Positions 40,314-48,560 of a DNA stretch of 64,000 nucleotides are shown piece by piece. The notes below the pieces were generated by a model that saw nothing but the letters and a program-made list of their open reading frames with translations, made no database searches and had not been told where the DNA came from. How positions within the stretch are numbered: the first letter of the stretch is position 1; each line of letters starts with the position of its first letter. The translations under genes were made by a program, and so were the position numbers. This DNA is from Lysobacterales bacterium (GTDB taxonomy: Bacteria > Pseudomonadota > Gammaproteobacteria > Xanthomonadales > Ahniellaceae): the NCBI GenBank assembly GCA_016721845.1, contig JADKHK010000013.1, positions 2,028,501 through 2,092,500 on the forward strand. The letters are read 5' to 3'.

Positions 40314-41408
40314 TCAGGATTCGGAGGGTGCGTAGTCTACCACTTCGAGTCCGAAGCCCGAGAGGCCGAGGAAACGCCGCGGCGTACCAATCACGCGCAG
40401 GCGACGCACGCCGAGATCGGCGAGGATCTGCGCACCGAGGCCGCTCTGGCGCCAGTCGCTGGCGGCGGCAGGCGGCGGCAGCCCGGTCTCGGTCAGGCGC
40501 GCGAATTCGACTTCGGGATCGCGCGCATCGCCGAGCAGCACGAATACGCCATGGCCTTCCTGCGCGATCGTCGCCAGCGCCTTTTCGGCCGAGACACCGA
40601 GATCGTCGCGGTCGAGCATCAGCACGTCGACCAGCAGGTTCTTCGTGTGCACGCGCACCGGCGTCACCGCTTCCGCTTCGATCGCGCCACGCACCAGCGC
40701 GTAGTGCAGGCCCGACCCGAACCGGTCGCGGTAAGCGACCAGGCGGAACGGGCCGTGCCGGGTCACGACCGCGCGCTCGAACACGCGCGTGACCGTGGCT
40801 TCGGTCTGCATGCGGTAGCGGATCAGGTCGGCAATCGTGCCGATCTTGAGGCCATGCCTCGCCGCGTACTCCTCCAGCTCCGGTCGCCGCGCCATGGTGC
40901 CGTCGGCGCTCATGATCTCGACGATCACGCCGGCCGGTTCCAGTCCGGCCAGCAGTGCGAGATCGACCGCCGCTTCGGTGTGTCCGGCACGCAGCAACAC
41001 GCCACCCGGCTGCGCCTGCAGCGGAAAGACATGACCGGGCTGGTGCAGATCCTCGGACTTGGCATTGGGCCGCACCGCGGTGCGGATGGTGTGCGCGCGG
41101 TCGTAGGCAGAGATTCCGGTACTTACGCCTTCGGCGGCCTCGATCGAGACCGTGAACGCCGTGCGGTGCTTGGACGCATTGTCCTGCACCATCGGCGGCA
41201 GTCGCAGCTGCCGGCAGCGCTCGGCGGTCAGCGACAGGCAGATCAGGCCACGCGCCTCGCGCGCCATGAAATTGATGTCCTCGGGCCGCACCAATTCCGC
41301 GGCCATGACCAGATCACCTTCGTTTTCGCGGTCCTCGTCGTCGAGCATGACGATCATGCGGCCGGCACGGATCTCGTCGATCAGTTCGGGAATCGGGCTG
41401 AAACTCAT
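40314..41408 (-). CDS. ribBA: RibBA-like 3,4-DHBP synthase with degenerate cyclohydrolase domain
   Basis: 364 aa. The N-terminal half (1-200) is a complete DHBP synthase: DDEDRENEGD near 23-32, THR-like SKHRTAFTVS, the GHVFPL and AGHTEAAVDL motifs. The C-terminal half (about 205-364) aligns with GTP cyclohydrolase II. However, the zinc-cysteine region, expected as C...C.C after RVHS, here reads VRVHTKNLLVDVLMLDRDDLG with no cysteine. It should make DHBP from ribulose 5-phosphate but not act on GTP, so a separate RibA is predicted. Such degenerate fusions are known in proteobacteria. Confidence 0.93.
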   Translation of the reverse strand: MSFSPIPELIDEIRAGRMIVMLDDEDRENEGDLVMAAELVRPEDINFMAREARGLICLSLTAERCRQLRLPPMVQDNASKHRTAFTVSIEAAEGVSTGISAYDRAHTIRTAVRPNAKSEDLHQPGHVFPLQAQPGGVLLRAGHTEAAVDLALLAGLEPAGVIVEIMSADGTMARRPELEEYAARHGLKIGTIADLIRYRMQTEATVTRVFERAVVTRHGPFRLVAYRDRFGSGLHYALVRGAIEAEAVTPVRVHTKNLLVDVLMLDRDDLGVSAEKALATIAQEGHGVFVLLGDARDPEVEFARLTETGLPPPAAASDWRQSGLGAQILADLGVRRLRVIGTPRRFLGLSGFGLEVVDYAPSES

Positions 41409-41459
41409 GGCGAAAACACGTGGCATCCGGGGCGCGCAGCATAACCGCTGGACCCGTGA

Positions 41460-42254
41460 TCACCGCGTGGCCAGACCCGGGCGACGCAGGTCCTCGCGTC
41501 GGCGCACGTGGCCGCCACGGGCAAGCCAGTCGAAGATCGAATCGACCGTCACCACCTCGTACTCGCCGGACAAGCGGGCCGCCAGCGGATGATCGGTGAA
41601 ATGCGCATTCGCCGAGAACAGGCCGCCGGCGATGCGCTTCGTGTACGCGATGTGCAAGCGCGTCGGACGATGGCCGCTGGCCTCGGCCCAGTCCTGTGCG
41701 GCAACCCGGTCGGGCAACGCATCGTGCTGCATGGCCGACGCCAGCGACGCCAGCACCCAGGCCGTGCTGTTCTGGAAGCGTCGGCTGTGCGGATGTGCGA
41801 TGACGTTGTAGTTCGGCTCGTGCAATCGCGCAGCCGCATGGCGCTGCAGGGTTTGCACGAGCGCGGCGGCAAGTTCGTCGTCGAGCCAGACGATCGCGGT
41901 ATCGAGTGATACGCGGGCATCGGCGTAGTAGTCGACCAGGCCATCCGCATACAGGCCGCTGGCATCGGTGCCGCAGGTGTTCAGCAGGTGGATGACCGTC
42001 CAGGGTCCGTCCTCGGCATCGCGGAGCACGAAGCCGACGTGGCTGTAGCGCAGTCCATGCGCCGACAGGTCGGTGCCGACGCGCGCGACCAGAGCCACCG
42101 GTGCATCGTCGGCAGCCAGCCGATCGATCACCGCCAGCGCCTGCGCCGCGGCCTCGGCCTGCCGGTCCGGCGCGAGGACTTCGCTGCGACAGTCCTGCCC
42201 AGCCTGCACGAACGACGCGACCGCGAGCAGGAGGAAGGCGAGCGGGATGCGCAT
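41460..42254 (-). CDS. DUF2145 family exported protein
   Basis: 264 aa with signal peptide MRIPLAFLLLAVASFVQAG. The body matches the DUF2145 pattern as I recall it: RYSHVGFVLRD, WTVIHLLNTCGT, LHEPNYNVIAHP and QNSTAW. The conserved Ser/His/Asn/Cys set suggests an enzyme (NlpC-like hydrolase) but this is inference. The ATG shares one base with the stop of the upstream small exported gene (TGATG); a GTG one codon earlier is also possible. Part of the block separating ribBA from ribE. Confidence 0.75.
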   Translation of the reverse strand: MRIPLAFLLLAVASFVQAGQDCRSEVLAPDRQAEAAAQALAVIDRLAADDAPVALVARVGTDLSAHGLRYSHVGFVLRDAEDGPWTVIHLLNTCGTDASGLYADGLVDYYADARVSLDTAIVWLDDELAAALVQTLQRHAAARLHEPNYNVIAHPHSRRFQNSTAWVLASLASAMQHDALPDRVAAQDWAEASGHRPTRLHIAYTKRIAGGLFSANAHFTDHPLAARLSGEYEVVTVDSIFDWLARGGHVRRREDLRRPGLATR

Positions 42255-42655
42255 CACGGCCAGTGGCGGTGGTGGCGATGGATCGCCGCGCCCGGATTCA
42301 GCAGGAAGGCGATGCTTTCGCCACCGGGGATCAACACGTGTCCGGCGCCGGTGGCGACCGTCTCGATCACTGCGCCGACGGATGCCGCGAGCATGCGCGC
42401 CGTAGCCGCACTCACCCTCAGCGATACCGTCACCGAACCGTGAGCACCCTTAAGCAGCAGGTGTGCCGATTCACCGGCCAGCTCGACCGCGGCCAGCGTC
42501 AGTTCACTGCCGGCACCGATGAGGACTGCACTGCCGTCGATGATCTGCGCCGAAGCCTGCACGCTGGACCGCGACGCGGCACTGGGATCGGCCGCCTGCA
42601 CCGCGCCCAGCGCGAGGACGCCGAAGATCGCCGGGAACCATCGTCGATACCGCAT
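42254..42655 (-). CDS. Small exported partner of the DUF2145 protein
   Basis: 133 aa with signal peptide (MRYRRWFPAIFGVLALGAVQA). The mature part alternates beta-prone stretches and ends in a histidine-rich tail, HRHHRHWP. A GGAGC site precedes the ATG. Translationally coupled to the DUF2145 gene, so the two probably act together in the periplasm. Family not recognised. Confidence 0.7.
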   Translation of the reverse strand: MRYRRWFPAIFGVLALGAVQAADPSAASRSSVQASAQIIDGSAVLIGAGSELTLAAVELAGESAHLLLKGAHGSVTVSLRVSAATARMLAASVGAVIETVATGAGHVLIPGGESIAFLLNPGAAIHRHHRHWP

Positions 42656-42774
42656 GCGCCTGCTCCGCCCCGACCGCCATCCGGCCGCTGCCGAGGATCG
42701 ACCTTGCTGCGGCCCGGGCGACGAAACCGTTACGATGGCGCGACTTCCAATACTGTCGGTAGCAAGGATTCGCG

Positions 42775-43527
42775 ATGGCTCTGCGCTTTGAACTGATCGA
42801 CGCGATCAAGCGCCTGTTGAAGAGTCGCGGCATGACCTATGCGCAGCTCGCGACCAAGATCGACCTCAGCGAGGCCTCGGTCAAGCGCATGTTCTCGCAA
42901 CAGACGATGACGCTGGCGCGCCTCGAGGAGGTCTGCGAGGCGCTCGGCATCGGCCTGACCGAACTGGTCGAACATGCGCGCCCGGAACGAGAACCGCTGT
43001 CGGCATTGAGCGAGGAGCAGGAAGAAGAGCTGGTCTCCGATCCACGCCTGTTCCTGACCCTCTATCTGGCGCTGAACCGCTGGCGCGAAGAAGACGTGCT
43101 GCGCCGCTACAGTTTCAGCAAACCGGAATGGATCGGTCTGCTGGTGCGGCTCGACCGCATGGGCATCATCGAACTGCAGCCGGACAATCGCGCCAAGCTG
43201 CGTACTGCGCGCAATTTCCGCTGGCGTGAAAATGGCCCGGTGATGCGCTTGTTCGCGAAGAAGCTGATCCCGGAGTTTTTCGCGCGTCCGTTCGCGGGCG
43301 AGAACGAGCAGATCCTGTTGCTGGCCGGCATGGTGTCGCGCCCGACCGGGCAACTGCTGAAGCAGCGCCTGCAGGAACTGGCGCGCGAGTTCGATGCCCT
43401 GATGGCGCGCGACAGCGTGCTGCCGGTGGCCGAACGCGTGGGCCTGAGCCTGGTGCTGGGCGTGCGCCCATGGGGCCTCCCCGACTTCGAGAAATTCCGC
43501 CGCAAGAACGATTCGAACCCCGCCTGA
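42775..43527 (+). CDS. XRE-family transcriptional regulator
   Basis: 250 aa. An N-terminal Cro/C1-type helix-turn-helix (about 8-62) reads KSRGMTYAQLATKIDLSEAS followed by VKRMFSQQ. The remaining 180 residues form an uncharacterised helical sensor domain (SKPEWIGLLVRLDRMGIIEL, LREL-type repeats). An AAGGA ribosome site lies ahead. It is divergent from the small exported/DUF2145 pair and 10 bases ahead of the cNMP/DUF1003 gene, so it may regulate both sides. Confidence 0.85.
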   Translation: MALRFELIDAIKRLLKSRGMTYAQLATKIDLSEASVKRMFSQQTMTLARLEEVCEALGIGLTELVEHARPEREPLSALSEEQEEELVSDPRLFLTLYLALNRWREEDVLRRYSFSKPEWIGLLVRLDRMGIIELQPDNRAKLRTARNFRWRENGPVMRLFAKKLIPEFFARPFAGENEQILLLAGMVSRPTGQLLKQRLQELAREFDALMARDSVLPVAERVGLSLVLGVRPWGLPDFEKFRRKNDSNPA

Positions 43528-43537
43528 CGGAGACGCC

Positions 43538-44395
43538 ATGAGCACCACGCCCCTGCTGCGCTCGATCCCGATGTTCGCCGGCCTCAGCGACGACGACGTC
43601 GCGGCACTCTCTAAGGCGGTCGTGCCACGCGAGTTCAAGGCCGGGAAGATGATCTTCGCGCTCGGTGATGCCGGCAATGCGATGTACATCGTCGAGCGTG
43701 GCGACGTGAACATCCACCTGCCTGGCCAGAACTCGCAGCGCATTTCGTTGAAGGACGTGAGCCGCGGCGAATACTTCGGCGAACTCGCGCTGTTCGACGA
43801 AAAGCCGCGCAGCGCCAGCGCGGTCGCGACCAGCGACACGGTGCTGCTCGAACTCAAGCACGACACCCTGACGTCCTATCTGGAACGACGCCCTGCCGCA
43901 GCCATGGCCATCCTGCGCACGATCAGCGAGCGCCTGCGCGAGACCAATGAGCTGCTCTCCGCCCGCGCCGCCAAGAACGTCGATGCCGAATTCGACAAGA
44001 ACCTGTCGTGGAGCGAACGGATGGCCGACAAGGTCGCCGAACTCAACGGTTCCTGGGCGTTCATCCTGTTTCTGCTGCTGCTTACCGCGGTGTGGTGCAG
44101 CATCAACGTGTTCGGCGTGCTCCCGAAGCCGCTGGATCCCTACCCGTTCCAGTTCTTCAATCTCGCGCTGGCCATCCTCGTCGGCCTGCAGGGGCCACTG
44201 ATCGTGATGAGCCAGAACCGCCAATCACTCAAGGACCGCGCCCGCGCCGAAACCGACTACAAGGTCAACCTCAAGAACGAAGTCAACATCGAAACCCTGA
44301 TGCGCGAACTCGCCGAGATGCGCAACGAAGTCAAAGGCGTGTCCATCCACCAGGACGATCGCCGCGGCACGACCGCGGACGCGACCGAAGGCTAA
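43538..44395 (+). CDS. Cyclic-nucleotide-binding domain fused to DUF1003 membrane protein
   Basis: 285 aa. Residues about 8-125 are a cNMP-binding barrel with the phosphate cassette FGELALFDEKPRSASA (80-95), including the conserved Glu and Arg. Two membrane helices follow (about 171-193 and 205-227). The second lies within the DUF1003 hallmark FFNLALAILVGLQGPLIVMSQ, with NRQ after it. A charged helical tail (KNEVNIETLMRELAEMRNE) ends the protein. A GGAGA site precedes the ATG. Likely a membrane sensor or channel-like protein responsive to cAMP or cGMP; no member of this architecture is functionally known to me. Confidence 0.87.
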   Translation: MSTTPLLRSIPMFAGLSDDDVAALSKAVVPREFKAGKMIFALGDAGNAMYIVERGDVNIHLPGQNSQRISLKDVSRGEYFGELALFDEKPRSASAVATSDTVLLELKHDTLTSYLERRPAAAMAILRTISERLRETNELLSARAAKNVDAEFDKNLSWSERMADKVAELNGSWAFILFLLLLTAVWCSINVFGVLPKPLDPYPFQFFNLALAILVGLQGPLIVMSQNRQSLKDRARAETDYKVNLKNEVNIETLMRELAEMRNEVKGVSIHQDDRRGTTADATEG

Positions 44396-44645
44396 CGCGC
44401 GGGGGGCGCCCCGTGCTTCGAGTCGGTCAGGAGGTGGTAACGCGCGAGGCCAGGTGGACTTCGCGAGGCGAAGGTTCATCGCCGCGCTGCTTTGGAGCGA
44501 CGAGCGGTTTGCGGGCGAGGAGGGGGCGGTGAGCGATTTGGCTTGGCGGAACCACCCACAGGCGCGGATCAGCGCCGTTCAGGGGTCGGTAACGCACCGA
44601 CGGTCACGCTTGACGGCGGTGTGAAGGCCGTGACGCCATCGGAAT
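44396..44645. repeat. Repeat-like junction segment replacing the 3' end of ribE
   Basis: This stretch has no recognisable gene of its own. It starts at the stop of the DUF1003 gene with a GGGGCGCCCC palindrome and ends inside ribE where homology stops (about 44645). On the minus strand one frame stays open for nearly 60 codons and ends PREVHLASRVTTS. I recall similar non-genic stretches in other Xanthomonadales, but could not check. I take it as the scar of an insertion or a dispersed repeat. Confidence 0.5.
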
Positions 44646-45066
44646 CCGCGATCGAACCCTTCTCGGCAACGAAGCGCGACAGGGCACGCGGCAGCGCGAA
44701 GCGCCAACGTGTTGCGCGCGCATCCGCCTCGATCGAGATCACGCGACCGAGGCCATCGACATGGCCGCTGACCAGATGGCCACCGACACGATCACCGAAG
44801 CGCAATGACTTCTCGAGATTGACGCAGCGCCCAACGACCCACGTGCCGAGCGTCGTGCGCGAGAGGGTCTCGGTCGAAACATCGGCATCGAAGCCGCTGG
44901 CATCGAACGCCACCACGGTCAGGCAGACGCCGTTGACGGCAATGCTGTCGCCAAGTTGCACGTCGGCAAGGCCGAGGGTGCCGGACGCGATGCGCAGACG
45001 CACATCACCACCCTTCGGTTCGATCGCGGCAACACGGCCGGTGGCTTCGACGAGTCCGGTGAACAT
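44569..45066 (-). CDS. ribE: Riboflavin synthase alpha chain, C-terminally truncated
   Basis: 165 aa. The N-terminal lumazine-binding repeat is complete: MFTGLVEATGRV, GDSIAVNGVCLTV, GRCVNLEKSLRFGDRVGGHLVSGHVDG. The second repeat begins normally (RWRFALPRALSRFVAEKGSIA). After GSIA the expected VDGVSLTV region and the remaining roughly 45-55 residues are replaced by an unrelated tail ending GALPTPERR. The C-terminal helix needed for the trimer is lost, so activity is doubtful. It is 3 bases downstream of ribD. An intact copy elsewhere would be needed for riboflavin synthesis. Confidence 0.85.
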   Translation of the reverse strand: MFTGLVEATGRVAAIEPKGGDVRLRIASGTLGLADVQLGDSIAVNGVCLTVVAFDASGFDADVSTETLSRTTLGTWVVGRCVNLEKSLRFGDRVGGHLVSGHVDGLGRVISIEADARATRWRFALPRALSRFVAEKGSIADSDGVTAFTPPSSVTVGALPTPERR

Positions 45067-45069
45067 GAT

Positions 45070-46167
45070 TCAGTCCTTGCGATCCGGGCGCAGCACGAGA
45101 CGACGGTCCGGCCCGATGCGGCGCTCGTCGACGAGATTCCAGTCCATCATCGCCGCCAACGCGTCGACAAACAGTGGGCGCGCAGCGGGGCCCCGCAGGC
45201 GATGCGCCTGGTACAGCACACATTCGTCGACCAGATCCGCCCGCAACAACCCGCCCGCCAGCGATGCGCCGGCTTCGACATGCAATTCGTTGACCTGCCG
45301 CTGCGCGAGCAAGGACATCAGTGCATGCAGATCGATGCGCGCACCAGACATGGGCAGCGCGATGATCTCCGCACCCGTTGATTCCAATACACGTCGTCGT
45401 TCGCCATCAGCAGCTTCGCCACAGACGATCAGCACACGCGACGCGGCGTCGTGCAACAGACGTGCCGTCGGGGGCGTGCGCAGCCGCGTATCGGCGATCA
45501 CACGCAGTGGCGCCGCATGCGTCACATCGATCCGCACGGTGAGTTGAGGATCATCGGCGATGATCGTGTCGACGCCTGTAAGGATCGCCGACGCGCGTGC
45601 GCGCCAACGATGGCCGTCGCGCTGTGCCGATGCACCCGTGATGGCGAGTCGCGTGCCGTCCATGGGCGCGGTGCGTCCATCCAGCGTCGCTGCCAACTTC
45701 ACGCGCACCCAGGGTCGGCCGCGTTCGATGCGCGAAAAGAAGCCGATGTTGAGTTCGCGCGCCGCTGCGGCCATCAGCCCAGGATCAACGGTGACGCCGG
45801 CAGCGCGCAGGCGCGCGAAGCCCTCACCCGCCACGCGATCGAAGGGATCACCGATCGCGGCGACGACGCGCGCCACGCCCGCGCGCAACAGCGCATCGGC
45901 GCAGGGCGGCGTGCGCCCGTGATGCGCGCAGGGTTCGAGCGTCACGTAGGCGGTGGCACCGCGTGCCGATTCAGCGGCTTCGCGCAGTGCGAACACTTCC
46001 GCATGCGGGTCCCCGGCGCGTTCGTGGAAGCCGCGGCCGAGCACGCGTTCGCCATCGGCGATCACGCAGCCAACGCGCGGATTCGGGGTCGTCGTGTACA
46101 AGCCGCGCGCCGCCAGTCGCAGCGCTTCGGCCATGTGCGCATGATCGATCGCGCTGAACGCGGTCAC
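45070..46167 (-). CDS. ribD: Bifunctional deaminase/reductase RibD
   Basis: 365 aa with a GTG start at 46167 (VTAFSAIDHAHMAEALRLA) overlapping the GNAT stop (GTGA). The N-terminal deaminase domain has the zinc motifs HAEVFAL and EPCAHHGRTPPC. The C-terminal reductase domain includes VRVKLAATLDGRTA, ILTGVDTIIADDPQLTVR and ELHVEAGASLAGGLL. It catalyses the second and third steps of riboflavin synthesis from GTP. The reading frame stays open upstream only as a shadow of the GNAT gene. Confidence 0.95.
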   Translation of the reverse strand: MTAFSAIDHAHMAEALRLAARGLYTTTPNPRVGCVIADGERVLGRGFHERAGDPHAEVFALREAAESARGATAYVTLEPCAHHGRTPPCADALLRAGVARVVAAIGDPFDRVAGEGFARLRAAGVTVDPGLMAAAARELNIGFFSRIERGRPWVRVKLAATLDGRTAPMDGTRLAITGASAQRDGHRWRARASAILTGVDTIIADDPQLTVRIDVTHAAPLRVIADTRLRTPPTARLLHDAASRVLIVCGEAADGERRRVLESTGAEIIALPMSGARIDLHALMSLLAQRQVNELHVEAGASLAGGLLRADLVDECVLYQAHRLRGPAARPLFVDALAAMMDWNLVDERRIGPDRRLVLRPDRKD

Positions 46168-46646
46168 GCCGCCGCCAAGGCACGCGGCGCGATGCCCATC
46201 ACCGTCGCGCAGACGCCACGCAAATGGACGGTGGCGACGTCCTGCCAACCCAGCTTGCGATAGAACGGCTCCTGCCCCGAGGTGTAGAGGTACAGACGTT
46301 CGACACCGAGTCGATACGCCATGTCTTCGCAGCGTCGCACCAGATCGATGCCCAGACCGCGGGCGCGCTGGTCCGGACGCACGTACAGACTCGCGAGCCA
46401 AGGCGAATACGCGCGAATGTCGTCGTGATCGTTGTCGAGCAGGCTCACCGAACCGATCAGTTCGTCATCCTCCAGCGCGACCAAGGTCGTGGGAATCTTC
46501 AGGCCGCCATCGTGCGTCGCGAACTCGGCGATCATGGCCGGCACATTGAAGCCCTGGATCAGCGGCGACCACTCTGCAACATGCCATTCCGCAAGTTGCT
46601 GCATGTGATGCGGCACCTCGCTCAACCAAGCGTGCCGAAGACTCAC
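46164..46646 (-). CDS. GNAT-family N-acetyltransferase
   Basis: 160 aa, probably using a GTG at 46646 that overlaps the nrdR stop (GTGA). The acetyl-CoA pyrophosphate loop is VRPDQRARGLGIDLVRR (Q/RxxGxG/A type). The following YLYTSGQEPFYRKLGWQ motif is typical of the GNAT C-terminus. Substrate unknown. Sandwiched between nrdR and ribD with 4-base overlaps on both sides, so it is part of that operon. Confidence 0.88.
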   Translation of the reverse strand: MSLRHAWLSEVPHHMQQLAEWHVAEWSPLIQGFNVPAMIAEFATHDGGLKIPTTLVALEDDELIGSVSLLDNDHDDIRAYSPWLASLYVRPDQRARGLGIDLVRRCEDMAYRLGVERLYLYTSGQEPFYRKLGWQDVATVHLRGVCATVMGIAPRALAAA

Positions 46647-47161
46647 GGCTTGCGGCCTTCCGGCGCTGGATCGTCGAGCAGCGACAGCTGCTTTTCGGAC
46701 AACGAAGGCAAGTCGCGCTCGAGCTGCTCGACCTCTTCACGGAAGGCCTGCACATCCTCGAATTTGCGATACACCGATGCGAAGCGGACGTAGGCGACCT
46801 GGTCGATGCGACGCAGTTCGCTCATCACCCAGTCGCCGATCCGCCGCGACGGCACTTCGCGGTCGACGACCGCTCGCAACCGCCGGGTGATCGCTGCGAT
46901 CGCGGCATCGATGCTGGCGGCCCCGGCAGGACGCTTGTGCAGGCACTGCTCGAGACTGGCGCGCAGCTTCCCGGCATCGAACGATTCGCGCCGGCCATCG
47001 GCCTTCACGATCATCGGCAGCTTGAACTCGACCGACTCGAACGTGGTGAATCGCTCATTGCAGCCCTCGCATTGCCGCCGCCGACGCACCTGCGCGCCGT
47101 CGTCGGTCAGACGCGAGTCGACGACGCGGGTATCGGGCTTGTGGCAGAAGGGGCAGTGCAT
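46643..47161 (-). CDS. nrdR: Transcriptional repressor NrdR
   Basis: 172-aa nucleotide-sensing repressor of ribonucleotide reductase genes. It has an N-terminal zinc ribbon (CPFC at 3-6, CEGC at 31-34), then the ATP-cone with KADGRRESFDAGKLRASL. The DQVAYVRFASVYRKFEDV motif closes the family signature. It lies between glyA and ribD as in related genomes. Confidence 0.95.
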   Translation of the reverse strand: MHCPFCHKPDTRVVDSRLTDDGAQVRRRRQCEGCNERFTTFESVEFKLPMIVKADGRRESFDAGKLRASLEQCLHKRPAGAASIDAAIAAITRRLRAVVDREVPSRRIGDWVMSELRRIDQVAYVRFASVYRKFEDVQAFREEVEQLERDLPSLSEKQLSLLDDPAPEGRKP

Positions 47162-47172
47162 CGATCAGCCGC

Positions 47173-48426
47173 TCAGGCGTAGACCGGGAACTGCTGGCAC
47201 TGCTTCGTCACGTTGGCACGCGCGCCGGCGATGACGTCGGCGTTGGCCGGGTGATCGAGCACGTCGCAAATCCAGTGCGCGAGCGCGACGCAGTCGGGTT
47301 CCTTGTAGCCGCGCGTGGTCACCGCCGGGGTGCCGATGCGCAGGCCCGAGGTCACGAAGGGCGAGCGCGGGTCGTTCGGCACCGCGTTCTTGTTGACGGT
47401 GATGTGGGCGGCGCCGAGTGCGGCCTCCGCGTCCTTGCCGGTGACATCGCGACCGATCAGGTCGACCAGGAACAGGTGGTTCTTCGTGCCCCCCGAGACA
47501 ATCCGATAGCCGCGGCTGATGAAGGTGTTCGCCATCGCCTGCGCGTTCAGCACGACCTGGTGCTGATAGGTCTTGAACTCGGGCTGCAGCGCTTCGAGGA
47601 AGGCGACGGCCTTGGCCGCGATCACGTGCATCAGCGGGCCGCCCTGCGTGCCCGGGAACACCATCGATTGCAGCTTCTTCTCGATCTCGGCGTTCGCCTT
47701 GGCGAGGATGATGCCGCCACGCGGACCACGCAGCGTCTTGTGGGTGGTCGAGGTCACGACATCGGCATGCGGCACCGGGTTCGGATACTCGCCCGCCGCC
47801 ACGAGACCGGCGACGTGCGCCATGTCGACGAAGAAATAGGCGCCCACGGCCTTGGCGATGTCGGCGAACTTCGACCAGTCGATGACCTGCGAATAGGCCG
47901 AGAAACCGGCGACGATCATCTTCGGCTTGTGCTCGCGCGCCAGGCGCTCGACTTCGGCGTAATCGATCAGTCCGGTATTCACGTCGATGCCGTATTGCAC
48001 GGCGTTGAAGATCTTGCCCGAGAAGTTGACCTTGGCGCCGTGGGTCAGATGACCGCCATGCGCGAGGCTCATGCCGAGGATGGTGTCGCCGGGACTCAGC
48101 AGCGCGAGATAGACCGCGGCATTGGCCTGCGAACCCGAATGCGGCTGCACGTTCGCGTAGTCGGCGCCGAACAACTGCTTGACGCGTTCGATCGCCAGGT
48201 TCTCGGCGATGTCGACGAATTCGCAGCCGCCGTAATAGCGCTTGCCGGGATAACCCTCGGCGTACTTGTTGGTCAGCACCGAACCCTGCGCCGCCATCAC
48301 GCGCGGACTGGCGTAGTTCTCCGACGCGATCAGTTCGACGTGGTCTTCCTGGCGCTGCACCTCGGCCGCGATGGCCTTCGCGAGTTCGGGATCAAAGGCG
48401 TCGATCGACGTGGTCTGGCGATACAT
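47173..48426 (-). CDS. glyA: Serine hydroxymethyltransferase
   Basis: 417-aa PLP enzyme that interconverts serine and glycine and charges tetrahydrofolate with a one-carbon unit. It has the full family length. The PLP lysine is in TSTTHKTLRGPRGG; other blocks are ELIASENYASPRVMAAQGS, YAEGYPGKRYYGGCE and HVAGLVAAGEYPNP. A GGAG lies 11 bases before the ATG. It ends 11 bases before nrdR begins. Confidence 0.96.
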   Translation of the reverse strand: MYRQTTSIDAFDPELAKAIAAEVQRQEDHVELIASENYASPRVMAAQGSVLTNKYAEGYPGKRYYGGCEFVDIAENLAIERVKQLFGADYANVQPHSGSQANAAVYLALLSPGDTILGMSLAHGGHLTHGAKVNFSGKIFNAVQYGIDVNTGLIDYAEVERLAREHKPKMIVAGFSAYSQVIDWSKFADIAKAVGAYFFVDMAHVAGLVAAGEYPNPVPHADVVTSTTHKTLRGPRGGIILAKANAEIEKKLQSMVFPGTQGGPLMHVIAAKAVAFLEALQPEFKTYQHQVVLNAQAMANTFISRGYRIVSGGTKNHLFLVDLIGRDVTGKDAEAALGAAHITVNKNAVPNDPRSPFVTSGLRIGTPAVTTRGYKEPDCVALAHWICDVLDHPANADVIAGARANVTKQCQQFPVYA

Positions 48427-48560
48427 CGGCGGGCTCCGGAGCAGGAAACGGGAAGTGCGTGATGTTAGCGCAGCACTTTCCCGGCTCGCCGGCGCTGCCC
48501 AAGGGCGCTAGTCTTCCGCGCCCATCTGCCCTCGTTCCGCCCGATTCAGGCCTGCCGTCG

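Noticed and set aside
44492..45547. 351-aa plus-strand open frame across ribE and ribD
   Set aside because: Antisense to two recognisable riboflavin genes; Ser/Thr/Arg-rich shadow composition.
45070..48426. FMN riboswitch ahead of the riboflavin genes
   Set aside because: The rib genes are overlapped by upstream nrdR and GNAT genes and no RFN-element core was found.
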